Assembly (NCBI RefSeq): GCF_000828635.1
Contig: NZ_AP012547.1
Location: 2,790,001 to 2,854,000 of the forward strand
From: Sulfuritalea hydrogenivorans sk43H
GTDB lineage: Bacteria; Pseudomonadota; Gammaproteobacteria; Burkholderiales; Rhodocyclaceae
Length of the DNA stretch: 64,000 bases
Direction: 5' to 3'
The position numbers were made by a program, and so were the translations under genes. Each line of letters begins with the position of its first letter. Positions within the stretch are counted from its first letter, which is position 1. Shown in pieces: positions 10,879-21,429 of the stretch. Below the pieces are notes generated by a model. That model ran no database searches and had not been told where the DNA came from. It saw only the letters and a program-made list of their open reading frames with translations.

Positions 10879-12588
10879 TTACAGCTCCTCGGCCAGGATC
10901 ATTTCCGACAATCCCTTGCCGGCGGCCACCATCGGGTAGACATTCGCCGTCTGGTCAGTGAGGAAGTCCATGAAAACAAGATCATTCTTGTGCTTGGTGA
11001 ATGCCTCGCGCAAAGCCGGTTCCACATCGGCGGGACGCTCGATTTTCATACCGACATGCCCGTACGACTCTGCCAGCTTCACGAAATCGGGCAGGGCATC
11101 GACATAGGATTCCGAATAGCGGTTGCCATGAAACATCTGCTGCCACTGCCGCACCATGCCGAGATAGCGATTGTTGAGGTTGATGATCTTGATCGGCAGG
11201 CGGAACTGCTTGGCTGTCGACAACTCCTGAATGTTCATCTGGATCGAGGCCTCTCCGGTGACGCATGCCACCGTCGCCTTCGGGTTGGCGAAACGCACAC
11301 CCATCGCATAGGGCAAACCAACGCCCATTGTGCCCAAACCGCCAGAGTTGATCCAGCGCCGTGGCTTGTCGAACTTGTAGTACTGCGCCGCCCACATCTG
11401 GTGCTGCCCAACGTCGGAGGTGATGAAGGCCTCGCCGCCCGTAACCTCGTAGAGTTTTTCCACGACGTACTGGGGCATGATGACTTCCTTGCCCTGCTTG
11501 TACTTGAGCGACTTCTTGCCGCGCCATTCGTCGATCTGCTTCCACCAGACCGCCAATGCCTTCGAATCAGGCACGCCGGCAGAAGCTTCGAGAAGTTTCT
11601 GCAGTTCATCCAGGACATCCGGAAGATTGCCGACGATGGGGACATCGACCTTGACGCGCTTGGAAATCGAGGAAGGGTCTATGTCAATGTGGATGATCTT
11701 GCGCGGGATCTCGGCGAAATGCACCGGATTGCCAATCACCCGATCGTCGAACCGCGCACCGACGGCAATCAGCACATCGCAGTTCTGCATGGCCATGTTG
11801 GCCTCGTAGGTGCCGTGCATGCCCAGCATGCCGAGTGACTGCTTGTCGGTTGCGGGATAACCGCCCAAACCCATCAGGGTGTTGGTTACCGGATACCCGA
11901 GTGTGCGGGCAAGCTTAGCGAGCTTTTCCGCGGCATCTGAGAGAATCACCCCGCCGCCCGCATAGATCATCGGCCGCTTGGCCTCCAGCAGCATCTGCAC
12001 CGCCTTCTTGATCTGCCCGCTGTGACCCTTGACCACCGGGTTGTAGGAACGCATGGCAATCGTCTTGGGATAGTCGAACTCGCACTTCTGGTTGGTGATG
12101 TCCTTCGGAATATCGACCAGCACGGGACCGGGGCGGCCGGTCTTGGCAATGTAGAAGGCCTTTTTCAAGGTGATCGCCAGATCCCTGACATCCTTGACCA
12201 AAAAATTGTGCTTGACGCAAGGTCGGGTAATCCCCACCGTGTCGCACTCTTGGAAAGCATCCTGGCCGATATAGGCTGTCGGTACCTGGCCGCTGATGAT
12301 GACCATTGGCACCGAGTCCATATGCGCTGTCGCAATTCCCGTTACCGCGTTGGTGACGCCCGGACCCGAGGTGACCATGCAGACCCCGATCTTGTTGGAA
12401 GATCGCGAATAAGCATCCGCAGCATGGACGGCCGCCTGCTCATGGCGAACCAGAACATGCTTGAATTTGTCCTGCTTGAAGAGTTCGTCGTAAATAAAGA
12501 GTACTGAGCCGCCGGGATAGCCGAATACGTACTCGACCTTTTCCTCCTGCAAGCACCTGATTACAATTTCTGCGCCGGTTAGCTGCAT
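10879..12588 (-). CDS. ilvB: Acetolactate synthase large (catalytic) subunit
   Basis: Protein of 569 aa. This ThDP- and FAD-dependent enzyme condenses two pyruvates, or pyruvate with 2-oxobutyrate, at the first common step of branched-chain amino acid synthesis. Visible motifs are FGYPGGSVLFIYDEL, the catalytic-glutamate region LVRHEQAAVHAADAYSRSS (about 44-62), TSGPGVTNAVTGIATA, and the ThDP/Mg site VTGEASIQMNIQELSTA. At the last of these the usual G-D-G-S reads G-E-A-S. It heads the ilvBNC operon. No leader peptide resembling that of leuA was seen upstream. Confidence 0.96.
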   Translation of the reverse strand: MQLTGAEIVIRCLQEEKVEYVFGYPGGSVLFIYDELFKQDKFKHVLVRHEQAAVHAADAYSRSSNKIGVCMVTSGPGVTNAVTGIATAHMDSVPMVIISGQVPTAYIGQDAFQECDTVGITRPCVKHNFLVKDVRDLAITLKKAFYIAKTGRPGPVLVDIPKDITNQKCEFDYPKTIAMRSYNPVVKGHSGQIKKAVQMLLEAKRPMIYAGGGVILSDAAEKLAKLARTLGYPVTNTLMGLGGYPATDKQSLGMLGMHGTYEANMAMQNCDVLIAVGARFDDRVIGNPVHFAEIPRKIIHIDIDPSSISKRVKVDVPIVGNLPDVLDELQKLLEASAGVPDSKALAVWWKQIDEWRGKKSLKYKQGKEVIMPQYVVEKLYEVTGGEAFITSDVGQHQMWAAQYYKFDKPRRWINSGGLGTMGVGLPYAMGVRFANPKATVACVTGEASIQMNIQELSTAKQFRLPIKIINLNNRYLGMVRQWQQMFHGNRYSESYVDALPDFVKLAESYGHVGMKIERPADVEPALREAFTKHKNDLVFMDFLTDQTANVYPMVAAGKGLSEMILAEEL

Positions 12589-12693
12589 TGGTTACACCTG
12601 TTACACTTTTCGAGTGAAACGTATAACCTTACTGACTCGCCCGCAAATGGTCAAGATTTATGTCTGTGGTGCTCGCACCGCAGACGGTATCCC

Positions 12694-12722
12694 TTGCAGA
12701 TATAGCCAGTCCCGCGTAATGA
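12694..12722 (+). promoter_or_regulatory. Promoter of the sigma factor operon
   Basis: TTGCAG and TAATGA are separated by 17 bases. The predicted transcript start is about 12729, just upstream of the AGGAG that precedes the proposed CTG start at 12753. Confidence 0.5.
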
Positions 12723-12752
12723 AAAACTGCTGAATCCCGGCAGGAGTCCCCT

Positions 12753-13316
12753 CTGAGTTCCCGAACCGAACTTTCAACTTTCCTTGCCAGCGTAGAGCGA
12801 CGAGCCTTCAAACAGGCGATGTTCGCCATTCGGAACGAGGAGACCGCGCTGGACATTGTCCAGGATGCGATGATGAAACTCGCGGAGAAATACGGTGACC
12901 GGCCGGTGACGGAATGGCCGATGCTGTTTCAGCGAATCCTGCAAAATGCCATCCGCGACAATTACCGGCGATCAAAGGTCCGCTCCCTGTGGACAACCCT
13001 GCTGTCTTCCCTTTCCCCAAGCGATGACGAGGATGCCGATCCGCTTGAAACTTTTGCAGCTGAAAACGAGTCAGATGGACTGACCACACCACACCGGCAA
13101 CTGGAACGATCGCAACTCCTTGGTGCAATTGAAAAAGAAATCGAAAAGCTGCCTCCACGTCAACGTGAAGCCTTCCTGATGCGTTATTGGGAAGAAATGG
13201 ATATTGCCGAAACTGCGGAGGCAATGGGGTGTTCGGAGGGCAGCGTAAAGACGCATTGTTCGCGCGCCACCCATACTCTGGCCGAAGCACTCAAGGCGAA
13301 GGGCATCGAGTTATGA
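12753..13316 (+). CDS. RNA polymerase sigma factor, ECF-like
   Basis: Protein of 187 aa with sigma region 2 (SVERRAFKQAMFAIRNEETALDIVQDAMMKL, then the DNA-melting WPMLFQRILQNAIRDNYRR) and region 4 (LPPRQREAFLMRYWEEMDIAETAEAMGCSEGSVKTH). The first in-frame ATG is at 12819, but that start would remove part of region 2.1. A CTG at 12753, with AGGAG 6 bases upstream, restores LSSRTELSTFLASVERRAFKQ, which matches the family N-terminus. No in-frame ATG, GTG or TTG lies between. It overlaps the DUF3619 start by 4 bases and heads a four-gene cluster. Confidence 0.85.
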   Translation: MSSRTELSTFLASVERRAFKQAMFAIRNEETALDIVQDAMMKLAEKYGDRPVTEWPMLFQRILQNAIRDNYRRSKVRSLWTTLLSSLSPSDDEDADPLETFAAENESDGLTTPHRQLERSQLLGAIEKEIEKLPPRQREAFLMRYWEEMDIAETAEAMGCSEGSVKTHCSRATHTLAEALKAKGIEL

Positions 13317-13699
13317 ACGAAGATACTGAATTCGGTTACAAAACAAGGCAAATTCTCAATCAGGGCTTGGACACGCTTGACAAGAAGGTGACTGGTCGCC
13401 TCCATGAAGCCCGTCAGACAGCGTTGAGTAGTCAGCGGGTTGCAGTAAGGGGCTTGCGCTTGGCCGGAATCGGGCACAACATTGAAATGCTAGTATTTCC
13501 AAGCGCGCGTAGCTTGCTTGCCGTGATGGCTCTGAGTGTCGGCATCATGGGTACGTATTACTGGAATGCCTTTCAGCAATCTCAGGAATTCGAGGAAATC
13601 GACAGCGCCCTGCTTGCCGACGAACTGCCCCCGTCCGCCTACCTTGATCGAGGCTTCCACGTATGGCTCGAGCGCGCTTCGGACTCATCCTCGCAGTAG
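13313..13699 (+). CDS. DUF3619 protein, possible anti-sigma factor
   Basis: Protein of 128 aa. Residues 1-60 are charged and helical (YKTRQILNQGLDTLDKKVTGRLHEAR); one membrane segment lies at about 66-88 (SLLAVMALSVGIMGTYYW); an acidic segment, EFEEIDSALLADELPPSAYLDRGF, follows. It matches the betaproteobacterial DUF3619 family. The start overlaps the sigma factor stop (ATGA), and a soluble N-terminus with one membrane helix is the usual shape of an anti-sigma factor, so that role is a reasonable inference. Its end overlaps the DUF3106 gene by 37 bases. Confidence 0.75.
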   Translation: MNEDTEFGYKTRQILNQGLDTLDKKVTGRLHEARQTALSSQRVAVRGLRLAGIGHNIEMLVFPSARSLLAVMALSVGIMGTYYWNAFQQSQEFEEIDSALLADELPPSAYLDRGFHVWLERASDSSSQ

Positions 13700-14196
13700 C
13701 GCTCTGGCTGGCCTCTCCACTCGGCCATGCAGTCATCGTCCCGCCCCTGCCTCAGCCATCATGGGCTGAATTGACCGGGGAGCAAAAGCGCATCCTTGCC
13801 CCGCTGTCCCCTGAGTGGGACAAAATGGAAGGGTTTCGCCGCAAAAAGTGGATTGGTATCGCCCAACGCTACTCATCCCTCAGCGCCGACGAGCAGGCCC
13901 GCATGCAGCGCCGGATGACCGACTGGGCCAAGCTCACGCCTGATGAGCGCAAGCATGCCAGAGAACAATACAAATCACTGCTGAAGGCCTCTCCAGAAAA
14001 GAAGGAGGCCGTCAAGCTGAAATGGCAGGAATACAAGGAACTGCCCGAAAGCGAGAAAACTCGCCTCAAGGCCGAAGCTGCCCGTAAGCCGACGCCACGC
14101 CCGCCTCCGTCGAAGCAGGCAACTGTCCCTGTACCATCGTCCGCGCCGACCCCAGCGCCAGCAAGTACCCCGGCCGGCCAAGCTGCAGTTCGCTGA
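13663..14196 (+). CDS. DUF3106 secreted protein
   Basis: Protein of 177 aa with a signal peptide (ARFGLILAVALWLASPLGHA, residues 4-23). A repeat-like helical region follows, with alternating motifs of the kind W-x-x-L-T/S-x-x-E/Q-x-x (PSWAELTGEQKRILAPLSPEWDKM, then QRYSSLSADEQARMQRR and DWAKLTPDERKHAREQY), typical of DUF3106. The tail is Pro/Ala-rich (SSAPTPAPASTPAGQ). It is probably a periplasmic factor read out with the sigma factor and DUF3619. Mechanism unknown. Confidence 0.8.
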   Translation: MARARFGLILAVALWLASPLGHAVIVPPLPQPSWAELTGEQKRILAPLSPEWDKMEGFRRKKWIGIAQRYSSLSADEQARMQRRMTDWAKLTPDERKHAREQYKSLLKASPEKKEAVKLKWQEYKELPESEKTRLKAEAARKPTPRPPPSKQATVPVPSSAPTPAPASTPAGQAAVR

Positions 14197-14205
14197 TCCA
14201 CCCCG

Positions 14206-14646
14206 ATGCCAGATTCTGCCGCCATAGCCCTGGCGCCATTGCCCAGCCTGCGGCGTCGCCTTGCCAGCATGGCCTACGAAAGCCTGCTGCTGCTGGGGCT
14301 GCTCTCAGTGGCTTTCCTGCTTCCGCATCTCAGCCTCGGCATGGGCTTCGGGATCGCGCTGCCTGGCTGGGCATTGATCCTCCATGTTTTCGTGGTGCTA
14401 GGCGCCTACTTCATATGGTGCTGGCATCGCGGAGGACAGACCCTCGCGATGCAGACCTGGAAAATTGCGCTGTCTACTCCGAGCGGAGAGCAGCCATCCC
14501 TGGCTCGCCTTGCATTGCGCTATGCCTTGGCCTGGCCGAGCGTAATCTACCTGGGAGCAGGGCTATTGTGGGCGTTGTTTGACCGCGACCGCCAGTTCCT
14601 TCACGACCGGCTGGCGGGTACCCGAATAGTGTTCAAGCGCGTCTGA
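14206..14646 (+). CDS. RDD family membrane protein
   Basis: Protein of 146 aa with three or four membrane helices. The RDD signature appears as LRRRLASMAYESLLLLGLL near the N-terminus, W-H-R-G-G-Q-T-L-A-M-Q-T-W-K in the middle, and DRDRQFLHDRLAGTRIV at the C-terminus. Some RDD proteins act in ion transport but most are uncharacterised. It follows DUF3106 by 9 bases on the same strand, so it is probably the last gene of the sigma factor operon. It converges on lptG. Confidence 0.85.
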   Translation: MPDSAAIALAPLPSLRRRLASMAYESLLLLGLLSVAFLLPHLSLGMGFGIALPGWALILHVFVVLGAYFIWCWHRGGQTLAMQTWKIALSTPSGEQPSLARLALRYALAWPSVIYLGAGLLWALFDRDRQFLHDRLAGTRIVFKRV

Positions 14647-14667
14647 CCAGACAGGCACTCAAGTCGA

Positions 14668-15750
14668 TCAGCGCCGCTCGACCCACCAGAGCATCCCGGC
14701 AGCAGTCACCAGGAAAAGCACACTGGGGGTTATTGCGGAAAAGAAGGGCGGCCAGCTGTTGATCACGCCCAGACTGGAAAACAATCCATTCAGCATATGA
14801 AACCCGATGCCCAGCATGATGCCGGCAAATACCCGGATGCTGACGGCACCCATGCGATCCTGCATATAGGCAAACGGCAGCGCCAGTGCCATCATTACCA
14901 GTGCTGCCAAGGGATAAATCAGCTTTTTCCACATCGCGATGACGTAGCGATCGGTCTTCTGCTGGTTTCCGCTCAGATGCCGTATATAGAGATACAGATT
15001 GACCAGCGACATGCGCTCCGGAACCACCAGGAGCACGGCCAACAGATCCGGATTGAGGGCGGATTTCCATTTGAGCTCGCCGTACCGCTCGACGCTTGCA
15101 GAGTCGCCGGAAAATACCGTGCGAACCACTCCCTCAAGCGACCAATTCCCCGAGGAAAGATAGCGCCCGCGCTCTGCCTGGCTGATCGACAGCAATTGGA
15201 ACCGGTCATCGAATTCAAATACGCGAACATTTTGCAAAGAGGCATCCGGCAGCACTTCGCGAACATTGACAAACGCGCGCTCGTCCCTCACCCACAAACC
15301 GGAGCGAAATTCCTGGGCCACCAAAGAGCCCATGGCCTTGAGCCTTAGCTGCTGGGCGGCCCGTTCAGCCGGCGGCGCAACAAATTCGCCAACGAGAAGG
15401 GTCAGCGCGGCGAACATCAGTCCTATTTTTGCCAGGGTGATCAGCAGATCTCGCGTCGAGAGCCCTGCCGCGCGGAGCACGGTGATCTCTGAATGACGAG
15501 CAAGAACCGTAAGTGCATACAGAGTGCCGATCAAAACCCCGATCGGAAACAGTTCATACAATCGGCCGGGCAACGTCAGCGTCACATAGCCGAGTGCATG
15601 CTGCAGTTGATATCCCCCCTTGCCTATGCTTTCAAGTTGATGGATCAGGTCGAAGAAGGCGAACAACATCAGAAACGCTGCCAGGACCAGAGTCGTGGAA
15701 GCGTAGATTTCCCGCGCCAGATGGCGCTCGTATATCTTCAGCGCCGCCAC
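14668..15750 (-). CDS. lptG: LPS export ABC transporter permease LptG
   Basis: About 360 aa. LptG pairs with LptF in the LptB2FG inner-membrane transporter that extracts lipopolysaccharide and feeds the Lpt bridge. It has the YjgP/YjgQ architecture: three N-terminal helices, a periplasmic beta-jellyroll (about 130-260) and three C-terminal helices. The family N-terminus (KIYERHLAREIYAST) gives two candidate starts: a GTG (15750, used here), or a CTG at 15741 that would overlap the lptF stop as CTGA. The frame stays open 41 codons further upstream, but those residues lie inside lptF. Confidence 0.9.
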   Translation of the reverse strand: MAALKIYERHLAREIYASTTLVLAAFLMLFAFFDLIHQLESIGKGGYQLQHALGYVTLTLPGRLYELFPIGVLIGTLYALTVLARHSEITVLRAAGLSTRDLLITLAKIGLMFAALTLLVGEFVAPPAERAAQQLRLKAMGSLVAQEFRSGLWVRDERAFVNVREVLPDASLQNVRVFEFDDRFQLLSISQAERGRYLSSGNWSLEGVVRTVFSGDSASVERYGELKWKSALNPDLLAVLLVVPERMSLVNLYLYIRHLSGNQQKTDRYVIAMWKKLIYPLAALVMMALALPFAYMQDRMGAVSIRVFAGIMLGIGFHMLNGLFSSLGVINSWPPFFSAITPSVLFLVTAAGMLWWVERR

Positions 15751-16823
15751 CGCGCTTTGCCCCAGGCAAGCGGATTCTGCCGGCGATAGAACAGCACAAT
15801 GAGCAGCAGGAACATGCCGACGTGCACTGCCCAGACACCTATTTCGAAGCGTAATTTCCCCTGTGCAACCCACGCCTGGCTGACACTGAGCAAATTGCTG
15901 TAGATCATGTAGGTGAGCAGCGCGAAAATCAGGTTGTTGGTCCGCCCGGCGCGCGGATTGACGAAGGACAACGGAATGGCCAGAACGGCGAGATTCAGGG
16001 CTGCCAGCGGCAGACCGAGGCGCCAGAGCAGCTCAGCCAGATTGGCGGGTTGTGGATCGCGCAGCAGATCCCACAAGGGCTTGGTGCGCGGTGACTCCTC
16101 AAACCCGCGAGCCTCCTTGGTTTCGATACGCAAGGCGTAACGGTCAAACTCCATCACGCGATATTCGGCGGTTCCGGCAGTGCCTTCATAGCGCCGCCCG
16201 CGATCAAGAACAAGAAAGCGATCACCATTGGGCATGGTTTCCGTATGCCCCTGTGCCGTGGCCATCACACCCAGCCGACCTTGCTGGATGGAACTGATGA
16301 AGACGTTCTTCACCTTCCCTTCCTCGCCCGCTATGCTCTCGACAAAAAACACACGATCAGCCGCGCCCGACTCATTGAACGCCCCGGGCGAAACGCGCGC
16401 AACATCATCACGCTGATCCATGCTCTGACGGTATGCCTCGCTCTTCTGCGTTGCCCAAGGCGCCAGCAACAGGGATAGAACGGCAATCACCACCACGGGG
16501 GGGGCGACAAACTTCAGCACGGGCTTGATCCATGCGGTCAGCGGTATGCCTGATGCCAGCCAGACGACCATTTCCGAATCGCGGTACCAGCGCGACAGGG
16601 TCATCAATACTGCGACAAACAATGTCAGGGAAAGCAGCACTGGCAGGTAGCTGATGGCGCGGAAGCCCAAGAGTGCGATGACAGCTTCGGAAGCAAGTTT
16701 GCCACCTGCCGCATCGCCCAGCAGACGAATCAGCTGCGTGGTCATCAGGATCGCGAATAGCGCGACAAAGACCCCTGCCGCCGTATGGGTGAACTCCCGA
16801 ATTGCGGCGCGCTGGAAAATCAT
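15738..16823 (-). CDS. lptF: LPS export ABC transporter permease LptF
   Basis: Protein of 361 aa starting MIFQRAAIREFTHTAAGVFVALFAILMTTQLIRLLG, the normal LptF opening, with six membrane helices flanking a periplasmic jellyroll domain. It is the LptG partner in LPS export. It is divergent from pepA, the arrangement common in proteobacteria. Its 3' end overlaps the start of lptG. Confidence 0.92.
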   Translation of the reverse strand: MIFQRAAIREFTHTAAGVFVALFAILMTTQLIRLLGDAAGGKLASEAVIALLGFRAISYLPVLLSLTLFVAVLMTLSRWYRDSEMVVWLASGIPLTAWIKPVLKFVAPPVVVIAVLSLLLAPWATQKSEAYRQSMDQRDDVARVSPGAFNESGAADRVFFVESIAGEEGKVKNVFISSIQQGRLGVMATAQGHTETMPNGDRFLVLDRGRRYEGTAGTAEYRVMEFDRYALRIETKEARGFEESPRTKPLWDLLRDPQPANLAELLWRLGLPLAALNLAVLAIPLSFVNPRAGRTNNLIFALLTYMIYSNLLSVSQAWVAQGKLRFEIGVWAVHVGMFLLLIVLFYRRQNPLAWGKARWRR

Positions 16824-16944
16824 CGTGTAGCGGACAGCCTGCTTTGACTTTTAGTGAAAACTTGGGGAATAATCGAGGCACCAGCGGAAATCACGCGAAA
16901 CATGAAGATTTCTCCGATTTCCCTCATTCCCCGAGGAGAGTGTT

Positions 16945-18468
16945 TTGGAATTTAGCATAAAAAGCGGAAGCCCGGAAAAGCAGCGCAGTGCCTGCGTTGT
17001 CGTTGGCGTCTTCGAACCGAGAAAACTTTCCGCGCCAGCGGAGATTGTCGATAGCGCAGCGGACCAGTTTCTCAGCGACATCCTCCGTCGCGGCGACATG
17101 GAAGGCAAAGCAGGCTCCAGCCTGCTGCTGCACGGCGTACCCGGTGTCGAAGCGGATCGTGTCCTGCTGGTAGGCCTCGGCAAGGAAAGGGAATTCCGCG
17201 AAAAGGAATATCGTGCCGCACTGGCGACTGCAGTACGTCAGCTCAATGAAACCGGAGGCTTCGACGGCACCCTCTATCTGACGGAGCTCGATGTAAGGAA
17301 GCGGGATGTGACCTGGAAGATTCGGCAGGCTGCACTCGTGGTGCAGGAAACCGTCTACCGGTTCGATCGCCTCAAATCGAAAAAGGACGAAGTGCGCCGT
17401 CCGCTGCGCAAACTGACGTTCTGCGTCACCCGCCGCAACGAGCTTGCCATCGCCGAAGCGGCCCTGGCCGAAGGCTTGGCGATTGCCGCAGGCGTCGAAC
17501 TGGCCAAGGATCTTGGCAACCTTCCGGGCAACATCTGCACCCCGACCTACCTCGCCGATCAGGCGAAGCAACTCGCAAAATCGCATGGCCTCGGCGTCGA
17601 CATTCTCGATCGCGCCGACATGGAAAAGCTGGGCATGAACACCCTGCTTTCCGTCGCACGGGGATCGCACGAGCCACCCAAGTTCATCGTCCTGCGCCAT
17701 GCCGGCGGTGCCGCCGGAGCAAAGCCGGTAGTGCTGGTCGGCAAGGGCATCACCTTCGATTCCGGCGGCATTTCGCTCAAGCCGGGACCGGAAATGGATG
17801 AAATGAAGTACGACATGTGCGGTGCCGCCAGCGTACTCGGAACGCTCAAGGCCGCAGCCATGATGAAGCTGCCGCTCAACGTCATCGGCGTCATCCCGTC
17901 CACGGAGAACATGCCGGGAGGCGCCGCGACCAAGCCGGGAGACGTGATCACTTCGATGTCCGGTCAGTCCGTCGAGATTCTGAACACGGATGCCGAGGGC
18001 CGGCTGATACTGTGCGATGCGCTGACATATGTCGAGCGCTTCGATCCCGAGTGCGTGGTGGACATCGCCACGCTCACGGGCGCCTGCGTCATCGCTCTGG
18101 GGCACGTGGCCACCGGTTTGCTGGGCAACCATGACAGCCTGGCGCGCGACCTGCTCGATGCCGGGCACGACTCCTACGACCGGGCCTGGCAGTTGCCCCT
18201 GTGGGATGATTATCAGGAGCAACTGAAAAGCAACTTTGCCGACATGGCGAATATCGGCGGTCGCCCGGCGGGCACCATCACCGCCGCATGCTTCCTGGCC
18301 CGCTTCACGGAAAAATACAACTGGGCGCACCTCGACATCGCGGGTACGGCTTGGCGTTCCGGCAAGGAAAAGGGTGCTACCGGCCGGCCGGTCCCCCTGC
18401 TCACCCACTTTCTGATGGATCGCGCGGCCCACGCTCCCAAGCCAACCGGCAAGCGCAAGCGGAGATGA
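16945..18468 (+). CDS. pepA: Cytosol (leucyl) aminopeptidase
   Basis: Protein of 507 aa, M17 family, releasing N-terminal residues from peptides using two metal ions. Metal and catalytic motifs are [16 protein letters not shown] (about 268-283), YDMCGAASV and the signature [14 protein letters not shown] (about 346-359). The start is TTG, with GAGGAG 7 bases upstream; the next ATG would remove most of the N-terminal domain. E. coli PepA also binds DNA in Xer recombination and carAB control, which cannot be judged here. It overlaps holC by 4 bases. Confidence 0.95.
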   Translation: MEFSIKSGSPEKQRSACVVVGVFEPRKLSAPAEIVDSAADQFLSDILRRGDMEGKAGSSLLLHGVPGVEADRVLLVGLGKEREFREKEYRAALATAVRQLNETGGFDGTLYLTELDVRKRDVTWKIRQAALVVQETVYRFDRLKSKKDEVRRPLRKLTFCVTRRNELAIAEAALAEGLAIAAGVELAKDLGNLPGNICTPTYLADQAKQLAKSHGLGVDILDRADMEKLGMNTLLSVARGSHEPPKFIVLRHAGGAAGAKPVVLVGKGITFDSGGISLKPGPEMDEMKYDMCGAASVLGTLKAAAMMKLPLNVIGVIPSTENMPGGAATKPGDVITSMSGQSVEILNTDAEGRLILCDALTYVERFDPECVVDIATLTGACVIALGHVATGLLGNHDSLARDLLDAGHDSYDRAWQLPLWDDYQEQLKSNFADMANIGGRPAGTITAACFLARFTEKYNWAHLDIAGTAWRSGKEKGATGRPVPLLTHFLMDRAAHAPKPTGKRKRR

Positions 18469-18890
18469 CGCAAATCACCTTTCTACACGGCGCGCTCGAC
18501 AGGCTTCAGGCAGTTGCCGCCTGGCTTGCGCAGGCCGGCCGGGAAGGCAAGCAGGTACTCGTCTATGTGCCCGCTACCGAACGCAGCGAGCACTTGGATC
18601 GCCTGTTATGGACACACTCCGCGACAGGATTTACCCCCCATTGCAGAGCAGGCGACAAACTGGCCGCCGAAACACCGATCATTCTTGCGTCCGACCTCGA
18701 CCATCCGCTGCATGATGAATGTCTCTTGAATCTGTCTGACGAGGTTCCTCCCGGTTTCAGCCGCTTTCAGCAGTTGATAGAGATCGTCAGTGCCGAGAAT
18801 GACGACAAATTGCCGGGCCGCGAGCGCTTCCGCTTCTATCGGGAGCGCGGCTACCCACTGGAAGCCAACGATATCTCGGGGGGTATTTAG
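18465..18890 (+). CDS. holC: DNA polymerase III chi subunit
   Basis: Protein of 141 aa. HolC links the clamp-loader psi subunit to single-strand binding protein. Family features are the opening [47 protein letters not shown] and [11 protein letters not shown] near the end. The start was chosen by overlap with the pepA stop (ATGA) and by the family N-terminus. pepA-holC order is widespread; holC is normally followed by valS, which here lies 41 kb away. Confidence 0.9.
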   Translation: MTQITFLHGALDRLQAVAAWLAQAGREGKQVLVYVPATERSEHLDRLLWTHSATGFTPHCRAGDKLAAETPIILASDLDHPLHDECLLNLSDEVPPGFSRFQQLIEIVSAENDDKLPGRERFRFYRERGYPLEANDISGGI

Positions 18891-18893
18891 ACC

Positions 18894-19295
18894 ATGGCTG
18901 ACGACAATACCGCGGATCTCCTGCGCAAAGCTGACGCGCTGATTCGCCGCACCCGGGTATATGTCGCCGGTGCTTCTGTGCCAGCAGAACAAGTGACGCA
19001 GGCCGATGAGGACTTGCCGACCCTGACCGATGTCGTCACGGAACATGAAGCTGCGCTTGCCACGGCACCGCCACACATGCAGCAGCACCTCGACGCGCTG
19101 CGCGAGGAGTTGTCGCGCTGGTTGGATCAGGAGCTACCGCACGCGGTGCTCAAGGTGACGGATGGATTGGCGGACCAGTTGATGGGAGAACTTACCCATC
19201 AAGCCGAAAAAAAGCTCTTGCCGCGCCTGATTGCCCGACTCGACGGCACGGCGACGCAGTCGCAAGAAGAGAAAAACGGAACGCAGCAATCGTAA
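18894..19295 (+). CDS. Uncharacterised small protein after holC
   Basis: Protein of 133 aa, acidic and helical, with no signal peptide or membrane segment. Visible features are DLLRKADALIRRTR at the N-terminus and a central amphipathic stretch, HLDALREELSRWLDQELPHAVLKV, then DQLMGELTHQAEKKLLPRLIARL. It starts 3 bases after the holC stop, so it is probably in the pepA-holC transcript. No function can be assigned; the helices suggest a protein-protein partner. Confidence 0.7.
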   Translation: MADDNTADLLRKADALIRRTRVYVAGASVPAEQVTQADEDLPTLTDVVTEHEAALATAPPHMQQHLDALREELSRWLDQELPHAVLKVTDGLADQLMGELTHQAEKKLLPRLIARLDGTATQSQEEKNGTQQS

Positions 19296-19298
19296 ATA

Positions 19299-19910
19299 CT
19301 AGCCCGGTGGCGGCGCGGTTTCCACGAACGCGGGACGCTGCATCAGCTTCTCGTAAAGGTGGGCCAGGTTGGGGTACTGCTCGTTCCAGCGAATGTCGCC
19401 GAGCCGAAAGGAGACATAGCCCAGCGCGCAGCCCACGGCGATATCCGCCAGCGACATGCTGTTGCCATGGCACCATGGCTGTTCCCCCAACTCACCGGAC
19501 ATCACCTGCAAGGTCTGGTTGATCTTCCCGCGCTGCCGTTCAATCCACGACGGACTGCGTTCGCCATCGGGACGCCGCGATTCGAGAAAAGCAGCCACGG
19601 CGGCATCAAGAACGCCATCCGCCATCGCTTCCCAGCGCTTGACGCTGATCCGCTCCCTTCCCGAAGCGGGAATCAGGCGATTGTTTGGCGCCACTGCATC
19701 CAGATACTCGGCAATTACGCGGGAATCGAAAAGAGTGGATTCATCATCCAGCACCAGCACCGGAACCTTGCCCAGCGGATTGAGCACTGCTACCCGGTTC
19801 CCCTGCTCCCACGGCGAATCGAGCACCAGGTCGTAATCGATCTTCTTTTCCGCCAGCACGATGCGAATCTTGCGGACATAGGGACTGGTAAGGGATGCAA
19901 TCAGTTTCAT
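19299..19910 (-). CDS. Glutathione S-transferase family protein
   Basis: Protein of 203 aa with an N-terminal thioredoxin-fold domain (MKLIASLTSPYVRKIRIVLAEKKI, catalytic Ser in S-P-Y-V-R-K; GKVPVLVLDDESTLFDSRVI with the cis-Pro and the glutathione-binding ES/DS) and a C-terminal helical domain (SMSLADIAVGCALGY). Architecture is that of beta/zeta-like bacterial GSTs. Substrate unknown. It ends 3 bases from the opposing small protein gene, with no hairpin between. Confidence 0.88.
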   Translation of the reverse strand: MKLIASLTSPYVRKIRIVLAEKKIDYDLVLDSPWEQGNRVAVLNPLGKVPVLVLDDESTLFDSRVIAEYLDAVAPNNRLIPASGRERISVKRWEAMADGVLDAAVAAFLESRRPDGERSPSWIERQRGKINQTLQVMSGELGEQPWCHGNSMSLADIAVGCALGYVSFRLGDIRWNEQYPNLAHLYEKLMQRPAFVETAPPPG

Positions 19911-19949
19911 TTGGTCAAATCGGAGATTTTTTGGGCGAGGAAACTATAA

Positions 19950-21428
<1,479 letters not shown>

Positions 21429-21429
21429 C

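Noticed and set aside
12589-12752. Attenuator leader peptide for ilvBNC
   Set aside because: No ORF rich in Val, Leu or Ile and no terminator hairpin was found upstream of ilvB, unlike the leuA leader.
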